A DNA stretch of 64,000 nt, from positions 58,522,247 through 58,586,246 of the forward strand of contig NC_088784.1 of NCBI RefSeq assembly GCF_958450345.1, given 5' to 3'. The notes under the pieces were generated by a model. The model saw only the letters and a program-made list of their open reading frames with translations. It had not been told where the DNA came from and did no database searches. Position numbers and translations under genes: made by a program. Of the stretch, positions 24,390 through 35,965 are shown piece after piece. Numbering within the stretch: the stretch's first letter is position 1; every line of letters starts with the position of its first letter. Source of the DNA: Calliphora vicina. Its lineage: Eukaryota; Arthropoda; Insecta; Diptera; Calliphoridae.

Positions 24390-26981
24390 CTGGCGTGCAA
24401 GACGTTTCGCAGATTTCTCCAAAATCGAGTAGCCATATGGAAAATATTGATTTAAATCCATTTCTAACAACCTCAAAATTATTACTGGAAACAACAATGG
24501 TCGAGACCGTAGCAAATAACCAAAAGGTATCGAAATCTTCACAGATCAGTGGCGAAAATGAGACCCGTGAACATGTTCGTGTAGAACGATCAGCATTACC
24601 CATTTTAAATGAGAACTTTCCCAAAATTGGTCCAAATAATGTACAATTTCCGGGGGAAACGGAAAAAGTAGCTGCAGCTGGTCGTTACTTTCAATACAAT
24701 ATAAAACCAACGAGCACATTTGAACAGGAATCGGAAAACGTAGAAACTACACATAAAGTTCGGGAGGGGAAATCGGCGAATTTGGCAACATCTGCTGCTA
24801 CAATGACCGGTCCTTTTTTAGTAAATGGGGACCTTCGACAGCATATGTCGGGGTCCCAAATCGTGAATCCGACGAACAGCAGTACTGCGATCTCGACAGC
24901 AGCTACTGCCACATTGGTGCCACATAATGCCCGTCAAAATCCCAATCCCGACATCCAAGACATCATAACGGGCATTGTAAAGCTGCTCAACGGTAACGTT
25001 AATGTTCATGCTAATACTCAAGGTGTAAGGCGTCCATCGGCAAGTCGCATTAACAATCGTGGGCCTCCAAGAATATCAGAAGTACAAAATTTGCCCATAG
25101 AATATGATGGTCAAAAACCATCAGGAGGCACTTCTATACGGCCTCCGCCATATCCATTTGATCGCCCGGAAAGACCATTCATTACAGGTGTTCCCATTCC
25201 CGAACAAATTGTTCCTGTGCGGCCTGGTTTTGTAAGTAATCGACCACCTTGGCATCGTAATAAACCCCGACCACCGATTAGCACTTCAATCGGCGGTCGC
25301 AGACCAATACCTCAATACAAACCCCTACCTTCTTCACAAATGCAACCTCCACAAGAAGATGACCAGCAGTCCAATATTCCCAGCATGCATGCTAACGGAC
25401 CCATTGAAATTCCTACAGTTGCCGAAGATTACCATGATATCAATGATAGTCCTGCGCCTCCAGACAACTCATTTGACTCGGAATTTTCGAATGAAGATTT
25501 AAATACTCAATATATTGAAGTGTCTGATAATGATACAGACACTCAGACATCCAATAATTCAGCTGACAAGGTAAAGGAGGAAATTCAACCACCTCCTATG
25601 ACATCGAAAAAAGAAGAACACCCCATTAAAAAGAAGAATAATAAACACAAGTCTCCCGATAAGAAAAAACATTCCTCCGATTTCTATACCACAATAGTAG
25701 AGACAAGTTCAGAGGTCCACACTGTAATGCATATGTCTTCTACGTATGTGCCAATGCCTATGGATACAACAGAAGCTGTAGCTGGCATAGATCCCTCTGC
25801 AGAAGAAGTTATTTTTATGACTGCCAGCAAAACACCAGAGTTGGAAACTATGGCCACAATTACGAAGAAGGAAACTTCTTCTACATCAACACCAACTCCC
25901 CTAAAGAATAAAATATCATCTACCATATCTACTAAACCCTTGAACACAGCAGAAAATGAGGGAACAATTTTTACCAGCTCAAATCTGAGTACTGAGTTAA
26001 AGAATACTATAGTTCCTACAAAAATTACCTCTGTTCCCATACCCACCACTACTACTAATTCATATACTACTACCACAACCACTACTACTACTACCACCAC
26101 CTCAACCACATCTACAACTGAAACTGTACCCACCTCTAATAACCAACATCCAACTCCAACACCACCGCCACCACAACTACCCGCTCAATATCAACCAAGA
26201 CCTGGTATTGTATTGGACGATCCCGAGTTCCAACCGGGTGGACGTCCTCGCCCACAACGTCCACCCCAATCACAGGCGCCTCGCAATCCTGCTCCTCCCG
26301 TTAACATACAACCAACACGTCAGCATTTACCACCCGGTTATGGTGAAATATTTGATGTGACACTGTCTGCCATACAGGGACCTGGTTCCAAGAGTGGCTC
26401 ACAACAAACGATCAATATTAAACCATTTGGTTCTTATGGCTCTCCGGGTGGTAATGGTGCTCAGCCAAATGCAGATATTATTGTGTCCGCTTCAGGTGAT
26501 GACGGTTTTGTTTCCATAGATGGTAAACGTACTTACATCAATCTTTTTGGTGATCCCACAGATCCTCCGACAGGCGTTCAGTTGCCCTCAACACCAGCCA
26601 CAGCTATACCCCAGTTACCAGGTAGTGGTACATCCTCAACCTCGAAGCCAATTAGTAGTACTGGCAGCGCGCTAGGTGGTAGTAGTGCCAATCCACCGGT
26701 ATCTCCGATAACTCAACAAAATTCACCCGGTTCGGTATACGGTGTAGCTGAAACGGAAATTGTTGATATACACACAAACAAACCGCAACATGTTAAACCA
26801 CAACAACAGCCACCAACAACTACTAACGCTGGACCGGCTAGACCACACTATAGGCCACGTACCACTCAACCACCAGTTCGTATTGATACTTGTATTGTTG
26901 GAGACGACTCTACTTGTGATCAGGCTCAACACGAACATTGTAAAACGGAAAACGGTGTATCAAGTTGTCACTGTAGACCAG
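24390..26981 (+). other. exon: mucin region and first half of EGF module
   Basis: Encodes about 863 residues. N-terminal about 60 residues are Ser/Thr-rich, then RVER|SALP. The middle is rich in Pro, Asn and Thr with GGRP/RPPP stretches, a Lys-rich patch (KKKNNKHK near 410), an almost pure Thr run (26040-26120) suited to O-glycosylation, and PRPQRPPQ-type Pro-rich sequence. A more ordered block follows (GEIFDVTLSAIQGPG ... IIVSASGDDGFVSIDG), present at 26340-26560. The exon ends within an EGF module (DTCIVGD ... CHCRPG) at donor GTTAGT. The reading frame opens with GTG, confirming that this is not the translation start. Confidence 0.85.
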
Positions 26982-29900
26982 GTTAGTATAGGGCTAATTT
27001 ATTTTCGATGAATTAAGAATTTGCAGGAATCTAATATGTGCTTTTTTTAATTATTATTAGGTTACTCCAGACGTAAACACCGAGAACCTTGTCGCCGAGT
27101 TATAACATTCTATATTGGAATGCGTGTTGATCGAATTTATGAACATCGCATTGTGTGGGATAATAAACTGGCAGATCGTAACAGTGAGCCCTTTAGTCAG
27201 TTGAGTTTTGAGTCCATTAGAGCTGTAAGTTAAATTTTACTATTAGTATGAGTATACTGTAAAATATCATCTAGGAAGAAACATCAATCTCTTCAAAAGC
27301 ATTTCAAATCAGATAAATTATAATATAACAAAGACAATATAACATGGACAGCAAATGTATGAACGCATATTTGACCACAATGTTCCCTCATTTATTCAAA
27401 ATGATGATGATGATGATGTTTCCGAAATACAAATGGAGCAAAATTTTAAAAACGAATTAGAATATTCAATCAATATTGAAAAAGAAAACTCTAAACATTG
27501 AAAATCAAATGCTGAAATCCATTTTAAGCAGCAATTAGCTTTATTTGAAGCAAGTATAAATCGGCAAAATAAATTAGATTGTTTTTATAATGCTTTACTG
27601 ACGATAAAGCCAACACCTATCGAAAGCAAAAGAGTTTATAATTGGCTATCGATGCCAGAAAATGTTTATATATTACACCGTACTACAAAAGGAGAAAAAA
27701 ATCGTTAGGCACGAACCGGATGATATACGTATGAAACTATAAATGAAATGGAGAAAAACTGCTCACTGCGATCCTGTTTCTTTTTAAAAGGACTTACAAT
27801 TTTCAGAGAAGTACATTTTTAAAAAAATGTTTTAAAATACTTCTGATCGTCCAAATTTGGTGTCAAATGATCAAGAAGATTTATAAAATATTTCGTATTA
27901 TTTTTATTTTATCCTGTGAGGAAAAATATGTCAAAAATGTCCTTTAAAATTGTTATCCTTGAATATCCTTTTAGATTTCTAATATTTTTTTTAAAAAAAA
28001 TAGATCGGTCAACAATGGACCATAGCTCCCATATAAGCAACATTCTCGAAAATGGCATTAATATACGTAAATCTCTGAAATATTTCAGTATCCAAACAAA
28101 ATTCAACACAAATATGTTTCATATATTCGCAAATCATCCCACCAAATTTTGTGACGATTGGTCCATAATTAGTCATAGATCCCATATAAGGCCCACTACC
28201 TAAAATGTTGGTATTCAAATAAGATTCAACACAAATAAGTTTCATATCAAAAGGAACTCTTTATAATCATATACTCGGTGTAGGGTATCATAAGGTCGAC
28301 TATACCATTTTACTTGTTTATTAAAAAGTATTCTTCGTTGCTTTTCACAACGGTTTTTGTTAAATTTTTTTTCGAATCAAATATTAAAATAAAATATAAA
28401 AAATCAAATAATGCAAATTTAAAATATTATTTAACACTTAAGTAGTGAAGATAGAAGGATGAAATTTTTGGCATTTGAATTTGGATCTTTAACTCACAAT
28501 TTTTTTGAAAAAAAAATATTGGAAATCTATCTATTCAAGGATAAATATTTGAAAGGACATTTTTGACATCTTTTGATCCTGACTGGATAAAATAAAAATA
28601 ATACGAAATATTTACAACTCTTCTTGATCATTTGACACCAGATTTGGCATAGTAGGATGATCAAAAGTATTTTAAAGCATTTTTTTAAAAATGTACTCCT
28701 CTGAAAATTTTAAGTCCTTTTAAAAGGAAACAGGATCACGAAATGAAAAACTTAAAACGCAGTTATTCTCCATTTAATTTATTGTTTCAGACGTATGCAT
28801 ATCATCCGGTTCGTGTCTAATATTGACTGCCTGTTCCACGATGTCGAAAGAAAAATGAGTCGAAAAATTTTTTATGAAAAACACTCAGTTTTTAAAATTC
28901 TTTCGAATAGTTTTCATGCAAATTTGTTCGATATCGTGAAACAGCCCTTGCGTGTCGTACGGTGTTATATTTAAACATCGATGATAATATTAAATATTTT
29001 TGAAATTTATTGCTTCTTTACTTAAAACTAGGATCGCCTGGTAGCCGAAATTCGACCACTTTTAAACGCTTTTTACCACTTTTATGAGAAGAATTATGTT
29101 CTGCAAATCTAGAGAAAATAACCTTTTAAACCATATATGTTTCATGAATATTGGTGGACAATAACATACTTAAAAGTGTACCACAAAAAAACTTGTGGCC
29201 TATTTATATATATGATATGAAACTTCAAATAAAATGTACAACCTGTAAACATTATCCGATTTATTTTATCTCCATTAATTCACTAAGTATTCCATATCAC
29301 ATAAATGTTATTTATCCAGCCAATGGTATCTCAGTTTTTATAAAAGGCCCAATTAAATATTTATTATACTAAGCCATTGTGATCTTGAAACTTGTGAGTA
29401 GAAACTGGGTTTAGTGTATTTCATTTCTGTCTATATCTTAAAGCGTGAGGCCGTGTCCCACAACTGAATCTCATAACCAGGCACGGATCTAGCTCAATGG
29501 TTTGGGAGCGGAAAATAGATAGAATTTCTACAATATTTTTTCTGTTTTGTATATAAAAATGTTATATTTTGTTCTAAAATATTACTTTTGGTAGGGAAAT
29601 TTCCTTTTTTCCCTCCCTGTGAATCCCCGCCTGCCATAACACAATATTTTGTTTTATTAATATGTAATAAAGAGAATATTACATTCTAAACTAAACATAA
29701 AGTTTCTGTCAATTGAATTTGTATTGTTGGCAATTTCATTACATTGCATCGACTTTAATCTCTTGCAGGATTCCATTTAAAAAATCACTTAAAAATCGTT
29801 TCAACATTTCTCAAGTGTCGAAAGAAGCATTCAAGTGCCATCTGAACTCCATTTACTCCACCTATAAATGAAATACAACTCTCATGTAGGTCATAGAATT

Positions 29901-32900
29901 ACATTTTCAATAAACATATCGCTCATTTGCTGCAACAATGTCATAACTCAAAATCCGGGTGTATGAGAGTGTTTTTTTCATAGACAACAACTAGATAGGT
30001 AACTGAGAGCCAAAAACCTAAGTCTGTTGTCAAAAACCTAATTCATGAGAATGTATTGCATGTATTTTGTTATTGTATCACCCTATGCAGGGCTGCCAGA
30101 TGAATTTGGGAAAAAATCGTCAATATCCCGATAAAAAAGAAAAAAATCGTCATTTCGAATTTTAAAAAATCGTCAAAAAAAATCGGAAAATTAAAATGGT
30201 CGAGATTTCTAACAGGAATTTTACATTTCTATATAAAAAGTGAACCAAAACATCACATTTATCAAAAAACATTTCTTAAAATTGAAATTTATAAATAAGG
30301 GATTACTAAAATCAAAAAGTAAATCTCAATTTAATTATAATATAAGGTTTCATTCAGAATTTTTTTTTAAATAAAACATACATATAAAATAGAATTTAAC
30401 GTCTAAATCTTTATTATGACCCGGAAGAACAATCTCTGACATTTATTTTTAAAGATAATTTCATTAAAATATAGCAGTACGCTGTAGGTGGTCCATTCGG
30501 AAGGTAATAATGCCTGAGATTAAAGCATAAATTCGAGCTTGGCGGCTTCAATTGAATGGGGTAATGTCATTATATTCTGAATAAATTTTGTCAAAATAGA
30601 AAAAGTAGCTTTAGAATTTTTCCGTTTTATTTCAGTAATTTATTTACAAAAATTGATTTAAAATCTAAAAATTTTAATAGACAAAATTCAAAATCTAAAT
30701 ATTCACGAACAAAATGAGAAAATTCTTTACTATTTCATAAAATAGTACCATATTTTCATAATGCAGAAAATCGTCATTTTCGAGAAAGAAATCGTCAAAT
30801 CGTCAAATTGCTATTTTTGAAACCAAAAATCGTCAAAATGACGATAAATCGTCAAATCTGGCAGCTATGCCCGTATGTGTGAATAGAGAGTAATTTTTCC
30901 ATATATATTACTCTCTCCTTCCGTTCTATGTGTTTATTCTATGGTTTTTTGTTGTTAACGTCAAAATTAAAATTCATGTTTTCTCGTATATTTGACAAGC
31001 AAAAAATTTGGGTTAAATACAGATTAGAAAGATATTAATATCTACTATTCGAATCAGGTTTTATTTCTGATATTATCATCGGAATCAAATTAATTTTCAT
31101 GAGGTTTTAATTTACATATTTATTTTTCGTAAACATCAGATTGATTCAGCCATGTCGATGACTCCATACTCAGATGAATTTATGGATGCCAAAGTTAATA
31201 ATATATACCGTGGAGATCCAAATTTAGGAGGCAGTGGAGTTTATGTCAATTTAACAATTAAGGCAAGTATTCGCTTTATCAATCATCGTCTTAGTCCACT
31301 TTTAATACTATTTTAATAAACTTAGTTGGATGAAAGCGTTGAAACACTGCGTCCCAACTTGCGCACTGATGTCCAGAAACATTTGTTGGGAGTTCTGCAT
31401 AGACGCAACAATAACATTGGAAACTCGGTATTATATGTCAGTTCACCGGAGGGTGCCATATCTGCTTTAAGAGACTTGGATGAATGTCAAATAATAGAGT
31501 TAAATGACTGTCATCCCACGGCAACGTGTGCAAATGTTTGGGGAAGTTTTCGTTGCACATGCCAAGAAGGCACTAAAGATCCTTGGTATGATCAACCTAA
31601 TCGGGCTGGAAGAGAGTGTCAAACCTGCCCGGAGGCGTATTGCAATAATCGTGGAATCTGCAGTTACAATGAAGACGGCAATCAAGTGTGTGAATGTGAT
31701 TCCAGTCATTATGGTGGACAATGTGAAATTGATGGTGAAGTGCTGGGAGTAGCTATAGGAGCATCAGTGGCAGCTGTTATTATCATCGTATTGACTCTGA
31801 TCTGTTTGATAATGTGGTCGCGCAGATGGCAAAGGGAACAAAAGAATGCCATAGGCTCACCGGTGTTTGGGTACATGAATACGGCACCCTTGAAGTCAGC
31901 TGCATTGCCACAACCCGGCTATCAAGTTACCTTAGAAGATCGCATGCGATGGGCCCAAATTGCCGATGTTATGGCACAAACCAATCACTATGGGGTAATT
32001 ATTTAGCTTTAATTTTATTTCCTCAATTATAATTGCCATCTTTTTTTTTAAAGGTTGAACCTATGGGTGGACCTACACGACCCTCATCGGCCATGTTTGC
32101 TTATCCAAATTTACAGACATTGGGTACAATGGGTATGGGTACTATTGGCGGTATGTCTATGCAAAGTACTATGCAACAAATGCATCAAAGTAACACCATG
32201 GCACCGCCAGTTCCCCTACCACGGTATGAGTGCGTATTATTTTAGGATAACATTTAATTACTATACTTATAATGTACCATATATTTTCTGTTTTTCATTT
32301 CTAGTTTGGGCCTAAGTTCACGTTCCGCGGGTATGAGGACCTTAGAAAATTCAAGCTCCAGTGAGGAAGAAGATCGTACCGATTTATTGGGTAGAAACTT
32401 TCAAGTACCAAGACCGAAAAGTCGCAGCAATGGTAGCATAACGGTACGTTTTTTTCCATATCGTGGCCTACTTATAAGATTTTTGAAAAATTATTCATCG
32501 AGTTTATACCAAATAAAATTGAGGATTGTAAAATTTAAATTAATAAAATTCCAAATGAAATTGAGAATTTCAATTTTTAATTGGAAAAATCACAATTGAA
32601 ATTAAAAATTTCAAATTGAAATTGCGTAAATTTTATATGAATTTGAGAATTTCAAATTGAAATAGGGAAAATTCCAAATGAATTAAAATGGAAAATTTTC
32701 ATAACTAAACAAAATAATGTAGAAACGATTAAGAATATGGGGGATTTTGAAATTGATGTCTTCCGATAGGGATGCAATTTACGCCAAGGTTAGTCCTATT
32801 GGATAGTAATTAAGACACCAAAAAGGGACAATTTTGAAAAAAAAAAGTAAAAAAAGTTTTTATTTCGGAAAAAAATTTAAAAAATTTCAAAAGTTTTTTA

Positions 32901-33955
32901 TTTTTTTTAAATTTTTTTTTTCGGAACATTGAATAAATATCTATCTAAACTATTTGTGACACATTTTACTAAGAACACTAGGTAGTAAGTTAAATGGATC
33001 AGAAGAAACACCAGTTTGGCCAAAATGGAAAATTTTTACCTCCTCTAACTCAGAGAGTTCTTGACCAATCTTGTTGAAAAGTTATGTCTGAATTACTATC
33101 CAATAGAACTAACCGATCGGAAGACATCGATTTCAAAATCGATTTTATTTCGTATAGTTATTTAATGTAAAATTCCAATTCAAAGCGATCATAATTTCAA
33201 AAGTGAATTTATTCTCAGTAAAATTTGCTAAAGTTAACTTAAAGTAATTGAATAAAAAAAGGCTATGAATACAATAACAATATTTTAGAACAGTTAAAAT
33301 ACAATTTTTATTCACTTTAATACAAAATGGAAAATCTAATTTATCAATCCGACCAAATACAGTTTCAACAAAATCATTATTTTCAACTTGAATTCGTTAA
33401 TAACACTGTGCACAAAATTGACACGTTTTTCTGTCAAGAGGGGCTTAAACTATTTCGGGTACGCTGAATTCAGTGGTACTAGCCGTTTTTTTAGGTTAGC
33501 TCGTATTTTCGAGATATACCATAGCAGCTTCTGGACGTTAAATTTTGCAATCCACCTTTTCGATAATTGCTGGCCGAATAACACGAACAATGTTGGTCTC
33601 CAACGCAACAAAAATTGTTTTAAACTATCATAATATATTAGGACAATATGATAATATGAATTAATAGCAGACCGTTTGAATACCCTAAATAATTTGATTT
33701 TCTTGCAATAACTTATGAAAAATAAATTTGTATTATTCTTTTGTTTTTTAGAATCAATCTGGCATTTATTATGATGTTGACTATGAACCCTCGGCCAATG
33801 GAATTGGAAGTTCTAGTGTAGATCGTCTGTACGGATCACAAAATCAGTCTACAACACATTCACACATGGGTAATCATCATATACCGGGTCCACAAGGCAT
33901 ACCCATGAGTACGTATACATCGGGACGGGCACCCAGTAGTTATTATATGAAGTAG
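24390..33955 (+). CDS. single-pass membrane mucin with SEA-like and EGF domains (3' seven exons; 5' end not in view)
   Basis: Exons: 24390-26981, 27061-27224, 31140-31262, 31326-31994, 32054-32223, 32305-32443, 33752-33955. They join in frame into 1352 residues plus a partial first codon. The first exon starts at an acceptor (TTTTTAG) with two bases of a split codon, so the signal peptide must lie on an upstream exon. Order of parts: RVER furin-like site (about residue 62-65), Thr/Ser/Pro-rich mucin region (poly-Thr about 548-579), EGF-like module (about 831-875), SEA-like domain (about 876-1010), two EGF-like modules, membrane helix, then a stop-transfer SRRWQR and a tail of about 240 residues. 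This is the plan of apical matrix or cell-adhesion mucins of insects. I do not recognise the specific gene. All junctions are GT-AG except one GC-AG. Confidence 0.88.
27316..27720 (+). pseudogene. hAT transposase C-terminal remnant in intron
   Basis: A broken reading gives QLALFEASINRQNKLD, then FYNALLTIKPTPIESKR, resembling the dimerisation region of hAT transposases (usual form KPTS-ES-R-FS). Stops and a change after VYNWLS end the similarity. It is immediately followed by one arm (27711-27915) of an inverted repeat whose other arm is at 28569-28825, so it may be the residue of a larger hAT-related element. Confidence 0.6.
27711..28825. mobile_element. inverted-repeat element inside the 3.9-kb intron
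   Basis: Left arm 27711-27915 (GCACGAACCGGATGATATACG ... TTTTATCC) and right arm 28569-28825 (GGATAAAATAAAAATAATACG ... CATATCATCCGGTTCGTG) are inverse copies containing TTGATCATTTGACACCA and its inverse. The centre (27916-28568) holds another dispersed sequence with the retroelement-type end ATACTCGGTGTAGGGTATCAT near 28275. No intact frame. Confidence 0.7.
28826..30087. other. intronic non-coding sequence
   Basis: No exon seen. Includes a short GGCACGGATCTAGC block (29480) that looks like an old retroposon end. Around 29955-30060 lies CATAGAC...CTAAGTCTGTTGTCAAAAACCTAATTC-like sequence related to the blocks at 17160-17806. Confidence 0.45.
30088..30872. mobile_element. non-autonomous element with GGGC(ATA)GCTGCCAGAT termini
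   Basis: Left CAGGGCTGCCAGATGAATTTGG and right CAAATCTGGCAGCTATGCCC form inverted ends. AAAATCGTCA words occur repeatedly near both ends (30113, 30147, 30168; 30770, 30790, 30826). No coding frame. It lies in the large intron of the mucin gene. Confidence 0.65.
31263..31325 (+). other. GC-AG intron, 63 bp
   Basis: Donor AAG|GCAAGT and acceptor TTAG. GCAAGT is the usual form of the rare GC donor. The nearby GT (31267) would put TGA in the first codons of the next exon, whereas the GC donor joins two whole codons (AAG, TTG) and keeps the SEA-like domain intact. Confidence 0.85.
31326..31994 (+). other. exon: end of SEA-like domain, two EGF-like modules, transmembrane helix
   Basis: 223 residues. 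First about 48 end the SEA-like fold (LRPNLRTDVQKHLLGVLH). Then LDECQ...C...C...CTC, a calcium-binding-type EGF start (DLDEC), and a second module CPEAYCNNRGIC...CEC...GGQC. Residues 139-164 form a hydrophobic helix (VLGVAIGASVAAVIIIV...), bases 31740-31817. SRRWQREQ behind it gives the positive-inside signal, so the N-terminus is extracellular. Confidence 0.88.
32054..32443 (+). other. two exons: first part of the cytoplasmic tail
   Basis: Exon 32054-32223 codes a Met/Gly/Gln-rich stretch (VEPMGGPTRPSSAMFAYP ... MGTIGGMSMQSTMQQMHQ) ending in a Pro-rich APPVPLPR. Exon 32305-32443 codes LGLSSRSAGMRTLENSSSSEEEDRTDLLGR and PRPKSRSNGSIT. SSSSEEED is a likely acidic kinase (CK2-type) target, and PPVPLPR could bind SH3 domains; both are inferences. 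Junctions are CG|GTATGA to TTCTAG|T and ACG|GTACGT. Confidence 0.82.
32737..33145. mobile_element. foldback element (GAAATCGATGTCTTCCGAT family) in last intron
   Basis: Left GGGGGATTTTGAAATTGATGTC, TTAGTCCTATTGGATAGTAAT; right ATTACTATCCAATAGAACTAA, CGGAAGACATCGATTTCAAAAT. The arms are inverse copies around A/T runs. Same family as 20358-20991 and 45527-48955. Confidence 0.75.
33752..33955 (+). other. last exon: C-terminal tail and stop
   Basis: Acceptor TTTTTTAG, then NQSGIYYDVDYEPSANGIG ... VDRLYGSQ, GPQGIPMSTYTSG, ending APSSYYMK and TAG at 33953-33955. Several tyrosines in acidic context (IYYDVDYEP) suggest phosphorylation-dependent docking (inference). Confidence 0.83.
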
Positions 33956-34330
33956 ATCCCTAGTTTTTTTAGTTAAGTCTACACTACACTGAATAATATC
34001 TAAACACTTGTATCGATATGAGTAAATTTTATAATTTGTAGATACATTTGTAATTAGTTTATCTATATATTAATCGTATATATTATATATACTTTTAAAA
34101 TATCAACAATATTTTGTAGATCTAAAGGTCCACTTATCTTGTAAGCATAATTTCTTGGCAATAAATTTATGTAAGTATCTAAATATAACTAAATATGTAT
34201 GTGTAACATTAAGATACTTTATCTCTTTAGTACTAGTCTCTTAAGAAGAAAATTGTAAATATTAATAAACAAAGAAATAATTATTTATTATAAATAAAAT
34301 ATGTATTTTATTAAGTATTTATCAACAATG
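33956..34330 (+). other. 3' untranslated region of the mucin gene
   Basis: AT-rich sequence after the TAG stop with candidate poly(A) signals AATAAA at 34264-34269 and further ones near 34293. Which one is used cannot be decided from sequence. Confidence 0.5.
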
Positions 34331-35390
34331 TTTAAGTGAATTTATTAAAAAATACTAAAATGTTTAAATTATTATTAAAAATGTGTACTAATCATAATTT
34401 TTAAAGTTCTTTCCATAAATTAATGCAGTGTTCTTAAATTAGAATAATATCAGTAAATAGAAATGTAAATAAATAATTTTATGAAAATAATATGAATAAA
34501 AGTTTAATTATTTTATTCTTAATCACTGCACCATTTTTGGTTTCATGGGGAAATATGTATATTAAATTTTAAAATAAAACTATAATAGAAATCAAAACTT
34601 TTAGTGATTATAAATTCAGATGAACATCAATTAAAATACATTTTCGCGGGTCGATTATATCGTCAGAAAGCTTTAGCGCATATTTTAATACTAATATTCC
34701 GAAGTTTCGAAAATAATTTTAAAATTCGAAATATTTTAATTTTTTATGAAATAAATCAGTACAAAATAGATTTCCTGCTCTAGAATATAGTTTTAGAAAT
34801 TTCCTTAAAGTAACAACATATATATTCGTTGTGGTGACCAAATTTATTGCTGATCGAATGATTTCATTATAATGCTACATTTTTATCTTTTTAAAAACGG
34901 TTTAGTAGTTTAAAAAAGGAAAGTTTGAAAAACATTATGCAACTTTAAACCAGCAGTTAAAACCGTTATATTTTAATTCAAGTTTTTTCGGTTCTACCTA
35001 CAGATAATCAGTTGACATATACATCTTCAGTTGAACTATACATCTTCTGATTTCGATGATATTTGGTATACAAGTTCACCATGCCCATACAAAATTTGAA
35101 TTTCTCTAAAATTTCAAAATTGTTGAAAACAGCTAAAGTAAGATTGCTAATAACTTTTGAACTGTTTGTCAGATAGTCTTATTCCTGATTTCGCACTTAA
35201 GTTAATGAATCTTAGTTTTAACGCTTTTTTGTTGGAAAATACATTATTCCCAAAACAGAATATTGCATTAGAAATCGCCCTTGAACAAAGGATATATCTT
35301 CCATTTTCTAAAATGTTCCCTCTAATAAAAGCCATTGCTTGATGGATAATTAGGAGTTCACTAGATAATATAAATTATATTATTATATAC
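34331..35390. other. intergenic, no gene recognised
   Basis: AT-rich. Two open frames of about 61 codons at 35147-35342 are on opposite strands of the same bases and lack motifs. Confidence 0.45.
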
Positions 35391-35965
35391 TAGCATTTCA
35401 CCCGCTACTTCGTTAGCGGAAATGTCCCTTCGTATGTAAATGCGCTCTAAATTTTTTTTGAAATGATGAAACAAGTTTGGACAAAAAGCATTGGAATAAA
35501 TGAAATAAATTCGATCGAGTGGTAAAAAAGCGTGTGGCCAGCTTAACATTCCAATAACAGGAACTGAATGTCATTAGTAAATCAAAAATTAAATAACTTG
35601 CATAAGAGTACCGTTCTAACAGAAACAATCACACATTCTTATGATACAATGCAGGTGTATAGAAAGCGAAAAATCGAATGGTCAAAAAAAAAAATAAAAT
35701 TACGATCGAAACAATGACAAAAGATTCAGCTCAACATCCCAATTAGAAAGACTGAATGATAACTTTTAAAGTGACAATAAAAAAACATAATTTGGAAAAT
35801 AGAGGACACATCACCGGAACCGCTGGACTGATTTCGTGCAAGCTTCCCATAAACCATCTACAGACCATCCCCAACGTACCCTGGTACCTTTTAGTTGAAT
35901 TCGGTCGACCCGTTTCCGCGATAGTGGTGACATCAAAGTGTACACTTCTTTTTATACATATATAG
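35391..35965 (+). mobile_element. degraded retroposon 3' segment, copy 3
   Basis: Starts CTAGCATTTCACCCGCTACTTCG. Near the end are GGAACCGCTGGACTGATTTCG, TGGTACCTTTTAG and a TATACATATATAG tail. The layout follows that of 20016 and 58559 but is diverged. Confidence 0.5.

Larger units (their letters stand above)
27061..31262 (+). other. two exons coding most of the SEA-like domain
   Basis: Exon 27061-27224 completes the EGF (GYSRRKHREPC) and begins a SEA-like fold (VITFYIGMRVDRIYE ... LSFESIRA), donor GTAAGT. Exon 31140-31262 continues (IDSAMSMTPYSDEF ... GGSGVYVNLTIK). GSGVYV sits where SEA domains of mucins carry the GSVVV-type self-cleavage loop. Here it is similar but not identical, so cleavage is only a possibility. 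The 3.9-kb intron between them is full of transposable-element debris. Confidence 0.8.

Noticed and set aside
25684..26133. 149-codon Val-rich frame on the minus strand
   Set aside because: Mirror of the poly-Thr (ACC/ACT) mucin codons of the real plus-strand exon.
24395..26986. 863-codon frame taken as a complete gene
   Set aside because: It opens with GTG, starts just after a splice acceptor, and its TAG lies in an intron after donor GTTAGT. It is one internal exon.
31267..31325. Conventional GT donor four bases after the GC donor
   Set aside because: Joining it to the next exon gives an in-frame TGA at once and would destroy the SEA-like domain.
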